Part shown: piece by piece, positions 9,063 through 16,645 of the stretch
Layout of the letters: the number at the start of each line of letters is the position of its first letter
Numbering within the stretch: the first letter of the stretch is position 1
Assembly: GCF_002946835.1 (NCBI RefSeq)
Contig: NZ_CP026652.1
Location: forward strand, 2,170,001 to 2,234,000
DNA length: 64,000 nt
Direction of reading: 5' to 3'
Origin: Streptomyces dengpaensis
Lineage (GTDB): Bacteria; Actinomycetota; Actinomycetes; Streptomycetales; Streptomycetaceae
Program-made: the position numbers and the translations under genes
Notes under the pieces: model-generated
Databases searched by the model: none
What the model was told of the DNA's origin: nothing
What the model saw: only the letters and a program-made list of their open reading frames with translations

Positions 9063-10394
9063 TCAGCGCGCTTTCTTCACCAGTTCAAGAATCGCCACGC
9101 ACTCCACGTGATGCGTCATCGGAAACAGATCGAACGCCCGCAGCGTCCGCACCTGGTAGCCGCCGTCGCGGAAGTACGCCAGGTCGCGGGCCAGCGCCGC
9201 GGGATCGCAGGCCACGTACGCGATCCGACGCGCTCCCAGCGAGGACAGGTGCTCGACGGTCTTCTTGCCGGCGCCCGCACGGGGCGGGTCGAGGACGATG
9301 AGGTCGACCTCGGTGATGCCGGTCCGCGGGAGGACGGACTCGACCTTGCCCTGTTCGATGCGGACACGGTCGAAGCCGGCGAGGTTGTGCCGGGCGTCCT
9401 CCACCGCGCGCTTGCCGGACTCGATGCCCAGGACCGCGCCCTGGTCGCCGAGCCGGTCCGCGAGGGCGCCCGCGAAGAGGCCGACGCCGCAGTACAGGTC
9501 GAGCGCCATCTCGCCCTTGCGCGGCAGCAGGCCCTGCATGACCGCCGTGACGAGGGTGTCGGCGGCCTTCGGGTGGACCTGCCAGAAGCCGCCGCTGCCG
9601 ACGCGGTACGTACGGCCGTCGGCACGCTCACGCACGAACGCGCGGCCGTGCACGCGGTGGATGCCGCCGTCCTTCTCCTCGACGCGCATGACGGAGACGG
9701 GCCTGTCGAGCTCGACGAGGGGCAGCCGGGCGCCGGGCCGGGGCTCCAGGATCACCATGCGGTCCTGGGACCCCGTCGCCGCGATCGCCTCGACCGACGC
9801 CATGCCGGACCAGTCGCGCTGCTCGATGCCGAGCTCGCTGACCCCTTCCGCAGCGATCATGCAGTGCTCGATGGGCTCGACCTCGTGCGAGCGGTGGCGG
9901 CGCAGACCCGCCTTGCCGGTGGAGGCGTCCACCGCGTACTGCACGCGCGTACGCCATGCCGGGACCTCGCCCGCCGGCAGCTTGTCACCCTCGGCGGGCA
10001 TCACCGTGCCGTCCCAGCCGGCCTCCTCGGGCGTGAGGCCCGCGAGGCGCTGGAGCTGTTCGGCGATGACCTCGCCCTTGAGACGGCGCTGCGCGCCCGG
10101 CTTGGCGTGCTGCCAGTCGCAGCCGCCGCAGCGGCCGGGACCCGCGTAGGGGCAGGGGGCCTCGACGCGGTCCTTCGACGCGTCCAGGATCCGCACGGCG
10201 TCCGCGCGCAGGAAGCGCGCGCCCTCCTCGCCCTCCGTCACCCGCGCCACGACGCGCTCGCCGGGCAGGGCGTGCCGGACGAACAGGACCTGGCCCTCGC
10301 TCGTACGGGCGATGCAGTGCCCACCGTGTGCGACGGGGCCGATCTCGACCTCGTACTCCTCCCCCACCAGCGACTTCTTCTGTTCTGCCTGCAT
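9063..10394 (-). CDS. class I SAM-dependent RNA (uracil-5-)methyltransferase, TrmA/RumA family
   Basis: This 443-aa protein has an N-terminal TRAM-like RNA-binding domain (residues 5-65). Next comes a cysteine cluster, CPYAGPGRCGGCDW, that would bind an iron-sulfur cluster. The methyltransferase domain follows, with the SAM motif LDLYCGVGLFAGAL and the catalytic segment AYVACDPAALARDL, whose cysteine attacks C6 of uracil. The family makes 5-methyluridine in rRNA or tRNA. I chose the ATG at 10394 because homology to the TRAM domain starts there and GGAG lies upstream; the longer open frame to 10436 looks spurious. It lies downstream of the KimA-like gene on the same strand, the arrangement of Rv2690c-Rv2689c. 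Its precise target base is unknown. Confidence 0.88.
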   Translation of the reverse strand: MQAEQKKSLVGEEYEVEIGPVAHGGHCIARTSEGQVLFVRHALPGERVVARVTEGEEGARFLRADAVRILDASKDRVEAPCPYAGPGRCGGCDWQHAKPGAQRRLKGEVIAEQLQRLAGLTPEEAGWDGTVMPAEGDKLPAGEVPAWRTRVQYAVDASTGKAGLRRHRSHEVEPIEHCMIAAEGVSELGIEQRDWSGMASVEAIAATGSQDRMVILEPRPGARLPLVELDRPVSVMRVEEKDGGIHRVHGRAFVRERADGRTYRVGSGGFWQVHPKAADTLVTAVMQGLLPRKGEMALDLYCGVGLFAGALADRLGDQGAVLGIESGKRAVEDARHNLAGFDRVRIEQGKVESVLPRTGITEVDLIVLDPPRAGAGKKTVEHLSSLGARRIAYVACDPAALARDLAYFRDGGYQVRTLRAFDLFPMTHHVECVAILELVKKAR

Positions 10395-10507
10395 GGTGGG
10401 GTGACTCCAGTTGAGAAAAGGGGAACGGCGGGACAACAGCCCACCAGTCTACGTGCTCGCGGATGCCGTCAGTCCTTCGCGGCTGCCTGCTCGCCCCGCC
10501 CCTGGCC

Positions 10508-12556
10508 TCACTTCTTCTCGCTGGGCTCCTTCGGGCGCTCCTGGGCCGGTCCCCGGCGCACCGCACCCGGCGCGTTCCAGTCCTGCCGCTTGCGGGCCCG
10601 CTGCTTGGCCGCCTCGGAGGACTCCAGCTGGTAGGGCACGGAGGTCACCATGACGCCCGGCGTGAACAGCAGCCGCCCCTTCAGGCGCAGGGCGCTCTGG
10701 TTGTGCAGGAGATGCTCGTACCAGTGGCCGACCACGTACTCCGGGATGATCACGGAGACCGCGTCGCGCGGCGACTCCTTGCGCAGGCCCTTCACGTAAT
10801 CGATGACCGGCCGCGTGATCTCGCGATACGGCGAGTCCAGGACCTTCAGCGGTACGTCGATGCCGCGCCGCTCCCACTCCTGCCTCAGTGCCTTCGTCTC
10901 GGCCGGGTCGACGTTGACGCTGAGCGCTTCGAGGGTGTCGGAGCGCAGCAGCTTGGCGTAGGCGAGGGCGCGCAGCGTCGGCCGGTGGATCTTGGAGATC
11001 AGGACGACGGAGTGGACGCGGGAGGGGCGGACCGTGTCGTTGGACGGCTCTTCGGGGGCGGCCAGTTCCTCGGCGACCCGGTCGTAGTGCTTACGGATGG
11101 CCGACATCGTCGCGTAGAAGATCACCATGCCGAGCAGAGCGACCCAGGCGCCGTGGGTGAACTTGGTGACGAGTACGACGACCAGGACCAGGCCCGTGAA
11201 GAAGGCGCCGAAGGTGTTGATGCCGCGCGAGCGGTTCATGCGGCGGCGCTTGGCCGGGTCCTTCTCGGTGGCCAGGAGGCGGTTCCAGTGCCGGACCATG
11301 CCGGTCTGGCTGAGCGTGAAGGAGACGAACACGCCGACGATGTACAGCTGGATCAGCCGGGTCGAGTCGGCCCCGTAGATCCACACGAGGAGTCCGGCCG
11401 CGCCGGCAAGGAGGACGATGCCGTTCGAGAAGGTGAGGCGGTCGCCCCGGGTGTGCAGCTGGCGCGGGAGGTAGCGGTCCTGGGCGAGGATCGAGCCGAG
11501 CAGCGGGAAGCCGTTGTACGCGGTGTTGGCCGCGAGGAACAGGACCAGCGCGGTGGCGGTCGCCAGCACGATGAACAGGAAGCTGTCCTTGCCGAAGACG
11601 GCCTCGGCGACCTGCGAGATCACCGGGTTCTGGACGTAGCCGGAGCCGAGCGCGACGCCGTCGTGTATCAGGTCGGTGGCCGGGTTCTCGGCCATCCGGA
11701 CGTTGGTCGCCATGGCGAGGGCGATGATGCCGCAGAACATGGTGACGGCGAGCAGGCCCATCATCGCGAGCGTGATCGCGGCGTTCTTGGACTTCGGCTT
11801 GCGGAAGGCGGGGACGCCGTTGGAGATCGCCTCGACGCCGGTGAGCGCGGCACAGCCGGAGGAGAAGGCGCGCAGCAGCAGGAAGAGGAGGGCGAAGCCC
11901 GCGAGGCCCTGGTGTTCGGCCTTGATCTCGTACGAGGCTGTCGGCGCCCGCAGGGTGTCGTCGAGGACCAGTCCGCGGAACGCGCCCCACGCGATCATGA
12001 TGAAGACGCCCGCGACGAACACGTACGTCGGAATCGCGAAGAGCTTTCCGGACTCCTTGACCCCGCGCAGGTTCATCAGCGTGAGCAGCACGATGACGGC
12101 CACGGCGCAGGGCACCTTGTGCTCGACCACGAAGGGGATCGCCGAGCCCAGGTTCTCGATGCCGGAGGAGATGGAGACGGCGACGGTGAGGACGTAGTCC
12201 ACGAGCAGGGCGCTGGCGACGGTGAGTCCGGCCTTGGGCCCGAGGTTGGTGTTGGCCACCTCGTAGTCGCCGCCGCCGCTCGGGTAGGCGTGGACGTTCT
12301 GCCGGTAGGAGGCGACCACCGTGAACATCAGCACGACGACCGCGACCGCGATCCAGGGACTGAAGTGGTACGCCGACACGCCCGCGATGGAGAGGACCAG
12401 CAGTACCTCTCCGGGCGCGTACGCCACGGAGGAGAGCGGGTCGGAAGCGAAGACGGGGAGCGCGATGCGCTTGGGCAGGAGCGTTTCCCCGAGCCGGTCG
12501 CTGCGCAGGGCGCGCCCGATGAGGATCCGTTTGGGCACGTCGGTCAGTTTGGACAC
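10508..12556 (-). CDS. kimA: APC-superfamily potassium transporter, KimA-like
   Basis: This 682-aa membrane protein has about twelve hydrophobic segments in residues 40-480 and a soluble C-terminal domain of about 200 residues. The opening ALPVFASDPLSSVAYAP matches, from memory, the KimA/YdaO group, high-affinity potassium importers of Bacillus that were once called amino-acid permeases. Its neighbour is a ceoBC-type pair of TrkA proteins, as with Rv2690c-Rv2692 in M. tuberculosis, which supports potassium rather than amino acids as the substrate. I place the start at the GTG of 12556 (VSKLTDVPKR). The open frame runs further upstream, but that part is the translated 23-bp repeat and not protein. 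KimA of Bacillus is inhibited by c-di-AMP; no such site can be read here. Confidence 0.78.
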   Translation of the reverse strand: MSKLTDVPKRILIGRALRSDRLGETLLPKRIALPVFASDPLSSVAYAPGEVLLVLSIAGVSAYHFSPWIAVAVVVLMFTVVASYRQNVHAYPSGGGDYEVANTNLGPKAGLTVASALLVDYVLTVAVSISSGIENLGSAIPFVVEHKVPCAVAVIVLLTLMNLRGVKESGKLFAIPTYVFVAGVFIMIAWGAFRGLVLDDTLRAPTASYEIKAEHQGLAGFALLFLLLRAFSSGCAALTGVEAISNGVPAFRKPKSKNAAITLAMMGLLAVTMFCGIIALAMATNVRMAENPATDLIHDGVALGSGYVQNPVISQVAEAVFGKDSFLFIVLATATALVLFLAANTAYNGFPLLGSILAQDRYLPRQLHTRGDRLTFSNGIVLLAGAAGLLVWIYGADSTRLIQLYIVGVFVSFTLSQTGMVRHWNRLLATEKDPAKRRRMNRSRGINTFGAFFTGLVLVVVLVTKFTHGAWVALLGMVIFYATMSAIRKHYDRVAEELAAPEEPSNDTVRPSRVHSVVLISKIHRPTLRALAYAKLLRSDTLEALSVNVDPAETKALRQEWERRGIDVPLKVLDSPYREITRPVIDYVKGLRKESPRDAVSVIIPEYVVGHWYEHLLHNQSALRLKGRLLFTPGVMVTSVPYQLESSEAAKQRARKRQDWNAPGAVRRGPAQERPKEPSEKK

Positions 12557-12634
12557 GACAGTGAATGCTAAAGGGTCGAACAGGCGGGCGTCCCCACCCA
12601 CTGCCGCCGATCTGACCTCGATCGCCGTGATCTG

Positions 12635-12803
12635 CCGCACGGACCCCCATCGACTCGCCGCTCGAACCTCCGCCGACCGGCCGCATGAATTTCCGCCGAC
12701 CCGCGGCACGGACCCCCCGTCGGCCCGCCGTACGAACCTCCGCCGGCCCGCTGCACGAAACCCCGTCCACCCGCCGCACGGGCCTCCCCCGATCTGCCTC
12801 ACG
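12635..12803. repeat. 23-bp degenerate tandem repeat, about eight units
   Basis: Units begin near 12635, 12658, 12681, 12704, 12728, 12751, 12774 and 12797. Each opens with a variant of CCGCACG, followed by an A/C/T-rich middle (for example GAACCTCCGCCG), giving a 23-24 base period, about two helical turns. The block fills most of the 346-base space between the divergent kimA-like gene (start 12556) and the small ORF at 12903. No reading frame through it is convincing. Confidence 0.75.
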
Positions 12804-12860
12804 AGTGAAATCGGGCTCGGGTCCGGCTGCGGATTCCGCAGGTCGAGCCATCCGCATGCC

Positions 12861-12884
12861 TATATGACAAAACCCCTTCTGTCA
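12861..12884 (+). promoter_or_regulatory. candidate promoter with inverted repeat before the small ORF and ceoBC
   Basis: A TATAT box (12861-12865) merges into TGACA-N10-TGTCA (12865-12869 and 12880-12884), an inverted repeat in an unusually A/T-rich patch. It is just upstream of a strong GGAGG ribosome site (12895-12899) and the small ORF. It could be the promoter or operator for the small ORF and ceoBC. Confidence 0.4.
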
Positions 12885-12902
12885 CCGCCTCACGGAGGTC
12901 CC

Positions 12903-12998
12903 ATGCACGCGTCCGCAGAGCTGATCGGTGCCGTCGTCACGCTCCTCGGCCTCGGAATCCTGACACTGGTCAGCGTCCGCAGCATCGGCCGCCGCTGA
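12903..12998 (+). CDS. 31-aa single-span membrane peptide
   Basis: This short ORF (MHASAELIGAVVTLLGLGIL as the start, then a short basic end VRSIGRR) encodes one clear hydrophobic helix followed by two arginines, so the C-terminus should face the cytoplasm. A strong Shine-Dalgarno, CGGAGGTCCC, lies directly before the ATG. It sits between the divergent KimA-like gene and ceoB, on the ceoB strand, 113 bases upstream of ceoB with a hairpin in between. By analogy with KdpF it could be a small stabilising subunit of a potassium transporter. I do not recognise a named family, and the function is a guess from context. Confidence 0.6.
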   Translation: MHASAELIGAVVTLLGLGILTLVSVRSIGRR

Positions 12999-13007
12999 TC
13001 ACCCAAC

Positions 13008-13036
13008 CCGTGCACGGGGGTCCCCTCCGTGCACGG
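13008..13036 (+). terminator. hairpin between the small ORF and ceoB
   Basis: CCGTGCACGG occurs twice (13008-13017 and 13027-13036). The element is self-complementary, so the two copies form a 10-bp stem, with GGG and CCC inside extending it. It lies 10 bases after the small ORF stop. It may terminate or attenuate transcription into ceoBC, or bind a dimeric regulator. Confidence 0.5.
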
Positions 13037-13111
13037 CACGTGTGTAGCTTGGGCGACGGTCTGAGACCCTGTTAAGACCAAGCAACGACTCTTGACATCG
13101 GAAGGACGGTC

Positions 13112-13783
13112 GTGCACATCGTCATCATGGGCTGCGGCAGAGTGGGTTCCGCTCTCGCGCAGACCTTGGAGCAACAGGGGCACACGGTCGCCGTGGTCGA
13201 CCAGGACCCCACCGCCTTCCGACGACTGGGCTCCGGCTTCGGTGGCCGTCGTGTCACCGGAGTCGGCTTCGACCAGGACACCCTGCGCGAGGCGGGCATC
13301 GAGGAGGCCGGCGCGTTCGCCGCGGTCTCCAGCGGTGACAACTCGAACATCATCGCCGCCCGGGTCGCCCGCGAGATGTTCGGCATCGAGAACGTCGCGG
13401 CCCGTATCTACGACCCCCGCCGCGCCGAGGTCTACCAGCGCCTCGGCATCCCGACCGTCGCCACCGTCCGCTGGACGGCCGACCAGATGCTGCGCCGGCT
13501 GCTGCCCTCGGGCGCCGAGCCGCTGTGGCGCGACCCCACCGGCGGCGTGCAGCTCGCCGAGGTGCACGCGTCGTCGGCCTGGGTGGGCCACAAGATCAGC
13601 CGCCTCCAGGAGGAGACCGGCGTGCGCGTGGCCTTCCTCACCCGGCTGGGCGAGGCGATCCTGCCCTCCTCCCAGACGGTGCTGCAGGAGGGCGACCTGG
13701 TGCACGTGATGATGCGCACCGACGAGGTGGACAAGGTCGAGGCGGCGTTCGCCAAGGGCCCTGAAGAGGAGGCCGGTCACTGA
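13112..13783 (+). CDS. ceoB: TrkA-family potassium uptake regulator, first of pair
   Basis: This 223-aa cytoplasmic protein has an N-terminal RCK/TrkA-N Rossmann fold (GCGRVGSAL, residues 8-16) that binds NAD(H) or a nucleotide. A TrkA-C domain occupies roughly residues 135-220. Such proteins gate potassium channels or transporters. It has a start directly read by the motif MHIVIMGCGRVG, and its stop overlaps the next ATG as TGATG. The adjacent paralogue and the KimA-like gene on the other side match ceoB-ceoC of M. tuberculosis (Rv2691-Rv2692). No Trk/Ktr membrane subunit is present in the window, so the membrane partner may be the KimA-like protein or lie elsewhere. Confidence 0.88.
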   Translation: MHIVIMGCGRVGSALAQTLEQQGHTVAVVDQDPTAFRRLGSGFGGRRVTGVGFDQDTLREAGIEEAGAFAAVSSGDNSNIIAARVAREMFGIENVAARIYDPRRAEVYQRLGIPTVATVRWTADQMLRRLLPSGAEPLWRDPTGGVQLAEVHASSAWVGHKISRLQEETGVRVAFLTRLGEAILPSSQTVLQEGDLVHVMMRTDEVDKVEAAFAKGPEEEAGH

Positions 13784-14460
13784 TGAGAGTCGCCATTGCC
13801 GGTGCCGGTGCCGTGGGCCGCTCGATCGCGGGCGAGCTCCTGGAGAACGGCCACGAGGTCCTGCTGATCGACAAGGCGCCGACCGCCATCTCGGTCGAGC
13901 GCGTGCCGCAGGCGGAGTGGCTGCTCGCCGACGCCTGCGAGATCACCTCGCTGGACGAGGCCGCGCTCCAGCGCTGCAACGTGGTCATCGCGGCCACGGG
14001 TGACGACAAGGTCAACCTCGTCGTCTCCCTGCTCGCGAAGACCGAGTACGGGGTGCCGCGGGTCGTCGCCCGCGTCAACAACCCCAAGAACGAGTGGCTG
14101 TTCAACGAGGCCTGGGGCGTTGACGTCGCCGTCTCCACCCCGCGCCTGATGTCGGCCCTGGTCGAGGAGGCCGTCAGCGTCGGCGACCTGGTCCGCCTCC
14201 TCCGCTTCAGCCACGGCGACGCCAACCTCGTCGAGCTGACCCTGCCCCCGGAGTCCGCCCTGGCCGGGACGACTGTGGGCGACGTCGAGTGGCCCGAGGA
14301 CACCTCCCTGGTCACCATCATCCGCGGCACCCGCGTCCTCACCCCCTCCCGGGAGGACTCCCTGGAGGCGGGCGACGAACTCCTCTTCGTGGCCGCCCAG
14401 GCCCGCGAGGAGCAGCTGGAGGACCTGCTGTCGGTGCGGCGGGAAGACGCGACGAGCTAG
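13783..14460 (+). CDS. ceoC: TrkA-family potassium uptake regulator, second of pair
   Basis: This 225-aa paralogue of the preceding gene has the same order: TrkA-N nucleotide fold (GAGAVGRSIAGEL, residues 6-18) and TrkA-C domain (from about residue 140, LVELTLPPESALAGTTV). It is coupled to ceoB by a one-base overlap (TGATG), so the two proteins are made together and probably form a mixed complex. A very strong hairpin ends the transcript at 14474-14515. RCK-C domains in other Gram-positive bacteria bind c-di-AMP; whether this one does cannot be read from the sequence. Confidence 0.88.
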   Translation: MRVAIAGAGAVGRSIAGELLENGHEVLLIDKAPTAISVERVPQAEWLLADACEITSLDEAALQRCNVVIAATGDDKVNLVVSLLAKTEYGVPRVVARVNNPKNEWLFNEAWGVDVAVSTPRLMSALVEEAVSVGDLVRLLRFSHGDANLVELTLPPESALAGTTVGDVEWPEDTSLVTIIRGTRVLTPSREDSLEAGDELLFVAAQAREEQLEDLLSVRREDATS

Positions 14461-14473
14461 TCGCTTCCGGTAC

Positions 14474-14515
14474 GAGGATGGGGGCGCCCGGAGATTTCCG
14501 GGCGCCCCCATCCTC
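14474..14515. terminator. strong bidirectional terminator after ceoC
   Basis: GAGGATGGGGGCGCCCGGA (14474-14492) pairs perfectly over 19 bp with 14497-14515 around the loop GATT. It starts 14 bases after the ceoC stop and lies between convergent genes. Confidence 0.85.
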
Positions 14516-14676
14516 AGCCCGTCCGGCGTTCGAGGACGAGGCCGTTCAGGCCGACGGTTCCAGCCCGTCCGGCGTTCGAGGACGAGGCCGTTCAGGCCGA
14601 CGGTTCCAGCCCGTCCGGCGTTCGAGGACGAGGCCGTTCAGGCCGACAGCGGGGGTCTGGGGGCGGCAGCCCCCAG
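14516..14676. repeat. three 46-bp tandem copies of a Streptomyces intergenic repeat
   Basis: The unit beginning AGCCCGTCCGGCGTTCGAGG occurs at 14516, 14562 and 14608, the copies being essentially identical. The array ends in the hairpin CTGGGGGC-GGCA-GCCCCCAG (14657-14676). This is the common REP-like element of Streptomyces intergenic regions, here amplified in tandem. There are no spacers, so it is not a CRISPR array. A single diverged copy is at 28331-28382. Confidence 0.85.
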
Positions 14677-14726
14677 GGACGCCGACACCCGCGCCGGGTA
14701 CCTACACGGCGGACGGCGCCAGGTAC

Positions 14727-15446
14727 CTACTCGGCCGACGGCGCGGCAGCCTTCCGCTCCTTCTCGGCCTTCTCCTCGGCCTCCATCTCCGCGAACACGT
14801 CGATCGGCGCGGGGGCCTTGACCAGGAAGAGCCAGGTGAGCCAGACGGCGAGGAGGAAGGGCGGGATCTTGAGGGCGACCAGAACCCAGCCGAACTTGGT
14901 GGTGTCGGCCCACCAGTAGAGCGGGAAGAGCACGGCGCACTTGGCGAGCAGGATCAGACCCCAGGCCCAGCTGGCCTTCGCGTACGCCTTCTTGCGGCCG
15001 GGGTTGCGGGTGCGCCAGGAGAGGTTCTCCTTGAAGACCGGGCCGAGGATCAGGCCGATCAGCGGGACGCCCGCGAGGGTCGTGATGATGTAGGCCATGG
15101 CCAGGCCGAGCGTGTAGAGCATGCCCGGCAGATAGAAGTCCTTCGCGTTGCCCGTCATCATCGCGAAGACCACGCCGAACGCGACACCGAAGACGCCGCC
15201 GAAGGCGTGCTTGATGGTGTCCCGCATCACGAGTCGGACCACGACGAGCAGCAGGGACACTCCGAGGGCGGCGATCGCCGACCAGTGGAGGTCCTTGTTG
15301 ATCGTGAAGATGGTGACGAAGAGGAGACCGGGCAGCACCGTCTCGACCATGCCCCGGACTCCGCCGAACGCCTCGAAGAGCGCGGCCTCGGTCACCGCCC
15401 TCGAATCCTTGTGGGCGTCTTCGGTCGGCTTGTCGAGCGACGTCAC
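14727..15446 (-). CDS. DUF3159 membrane protein
   Basis: This 239-aa protein has five or six hydrophobic segments (for example around residues 40-70, 80-100, 105-135 and 170-215) and a charged C-terminal tail ending in Lys/Glu-rich AEEKAEKERK. It matches DUF3159, which follows ceoBC in many actinobacteria (Rv2693c in M. tuberculosis). The family has no established function; the neighbourhood suggests a link to ion or envelope homeostasis. It starts 3 bases after the stop of the OB-fold gene, so the two are one transcript. The stop at 14727 is just beyond the 46-bp repeat array. Confidence 0.85.
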   Translation of the reverse strand: MTSLDKPTEDAHKDSRAVTEAALFEAFGGVRGMVETVLPGLLFVTIFTINKDLHWSAIAALGVSLLLVVVRLVMRDTIKHAFGGVFGVAFGVVFAMMTGNAKDFYLPGMLYTLGLAMAYIITTLAGVPLIGLILGPVFKENLSWRTRNPGRKKAYAKASWAWGLILLAKCAVLFPLYWWADTTKFGWVLVALKIPPFLLAVWLTWLFLVKAPAPIDVFAEMEAEEKAEKERKAAAPSAE

Positions 15447-15449
15447 CGG

Positions 15450-15848
15450 CTACTCCCGTCCAAGCGGTCTGAGTTCGTACTTCGGGTTGAACAGCACCCT
15501 ACGGCCCCGGCTCATCGAAATGCGGCCCGAGGCGATCAGCCTGCGCCCCGGTTCGATTCCGACGATGGAGCGGCGGCCGAGCCAGACCACGTCCAGAGCG
15601 GCCGAGCCGTCGAACAGCTCGGCCTCCAGGGCCGGGACACCGGCCCGTGGCCGCAGAGTGACCGTGCGCAAGGTACCAGTAACCGTGACGATCTGCCGGT
15701 CGTGACAGTCGCCTATGCGCGTACAGCCCGCGGTCTCGGCGTCCTCCCGCAGTTCCTCGGACTCCAGGTCCTCCTGCGACGAGGAGAGCCGGTCCATCAT
15801 GCGCCGGAACCGGCCCGCCGGCTTTTCGGAACGAGGAACAGCGTTCAT
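15450..15848 (-). CDS. OB-fold nucleic-acid-binding protein
   Basis: This 132-aa protein has a basic start and an acidic stretch (residues 20-40). From residue 52 (RQIVTVTGTLRTVTLRP) it carries a five-strand OB-fold typical of RecG-wedge-like single-strand nucleic acid binders. The segment LDVVWLGRRSIVGIEPGRRL and the end RVLFNPKYEL agree with the conserved actinobacterial family next to DUF3159 (Rv2694c). It is the first gene of a two-gene unit with the DUF3159 gene 3 bases downstream. Its exact role is unknown. Confidence 0.82.
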   Translation of the reverse strand: MNAVPRSEKPAGRFRRMMDRLSSSQEDLESEELREDAETAGCTRIGDCHDRQIVTVTGTLRTVTLRPRAGVPALEAELFDGSAALDVVWLGRRSIVGIEPGRRLIASGRISMSRGRRVLFNPKYELRPLGRE

Positions 15849-15961
15849 AGGGAAAGCGTACCGGGGGGACGCCGGCGCCGACGCCCCCCTCGCGCCGGCG
15901 CCCGAACCGGTTTCCTAAAGCCACCGCTCACACTCGAACCGGGCCCGGGCCGACTCGCGGC

Positions 15962-16645
15962 TCACTTCTCGAACCGGTACCCCATCCCCGGCTCCGTCAT
16001 GAAGTGCCGCGGGTGCGAGGGGTCCACCTCCAGCTTGCGGCGCAGCTGGGCCATGTAGACCCGGAGGTAGTTCGTCTCCGTGCCGTACGACGGTCCCCAG
16101 ACCTCCTGGAGCAGCTGCTTCTGGCTGACCAGGCGGCCCGTGTTGCGCACCAGGACCTCCAGGAGGTGCCACTCCGTGGGGGTCAGGCGGACGTCGCGGC
16201 CGCCGCGGTTGACCTTCTTGGCGGCCAGGTCGACGGTGAAGTCCTCGGTCTCGACGATCACGTCGTCCTCGCCGCCCCCGGTGGGCTCCGCGCGGCGGAC
16301 GGCGGCGCGCAGCCGGGCGAGCAGCTCGTCCATGCCGAAGGGCTTGGTGACGTAGTCGTCAGCGCCCGCGTCGAGCGCCTCGACCTTCTCGTCGGAGGAG
16401 TGCCGGGCAGAGAGCACCAGGATCGGCACTCGGGTCCAGCCGCGCAGCCCTTTGATCACCTCGACGCCGTCCATGTCGGGAAGGCCCAGGTCGAGCACGA
16501 CCACGTCGGGGTGCCGCGCGGCGGCGAGCTGAAGTGCGGTGGCTCCGTCAGGGGCCGCGTCGACCTCGTACTTGCGTGCCTTCAGATTGATCACGAGGGC
16601 TCGGGTGATCTGCGGTTCGTCGTCGACCACGAGGACCCGGGTCAT
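15962..16645 (-). CDS. kdpE: KdpE, OmpR-type response regulator
   Basis: This 227-aa protein has a receiver domain (phospho-acceptor D52 in VVLDLGLPDMDG, conserved K in YVTKPFG) and a winged-helix output domain with TPTEWHLLEVLVRNTG and the end MTEPGMGYRFEK. This is the classic KdpE signature. It normally activates the kdpFABC potassium-ATPase operon at low potassium. The ATG overlaps the kdpD stop as ATGA. No kdpFABC genes are in the window, so the pair is an orphan here and must act on genes elsewhere. An open frame extending far upstream through kdpD is a shadow. Confidence 0.93.
   Translation of the reverse strand: MTRVLVVDDEPQITRALVINLKARKYEVDAAPDGATALQLAAARHPDVVVLDLGLPDMDGVEVIKGLRGWTRVPILVLSARHSSDEKVEALDAGADDYVTKPFGMDELLARLRAAVRRAEPTGGGEDDVIVETEDFTVDLAAKKVNRGGRDVRLTPTEWHLLEVLVRNTGRLVSQKQLLQEVWGPSYGTETNYLRVYMAQLRRKLEVDPSHPRHFMTEPGMGYRFEK

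Noticed and set aside
12557..12802. N-terminal extension of the KimA-like protein to 764 residues
   Set aside because: The extra residues are the translated 23-bp repeat; family homology begins at the GTG of 12556.
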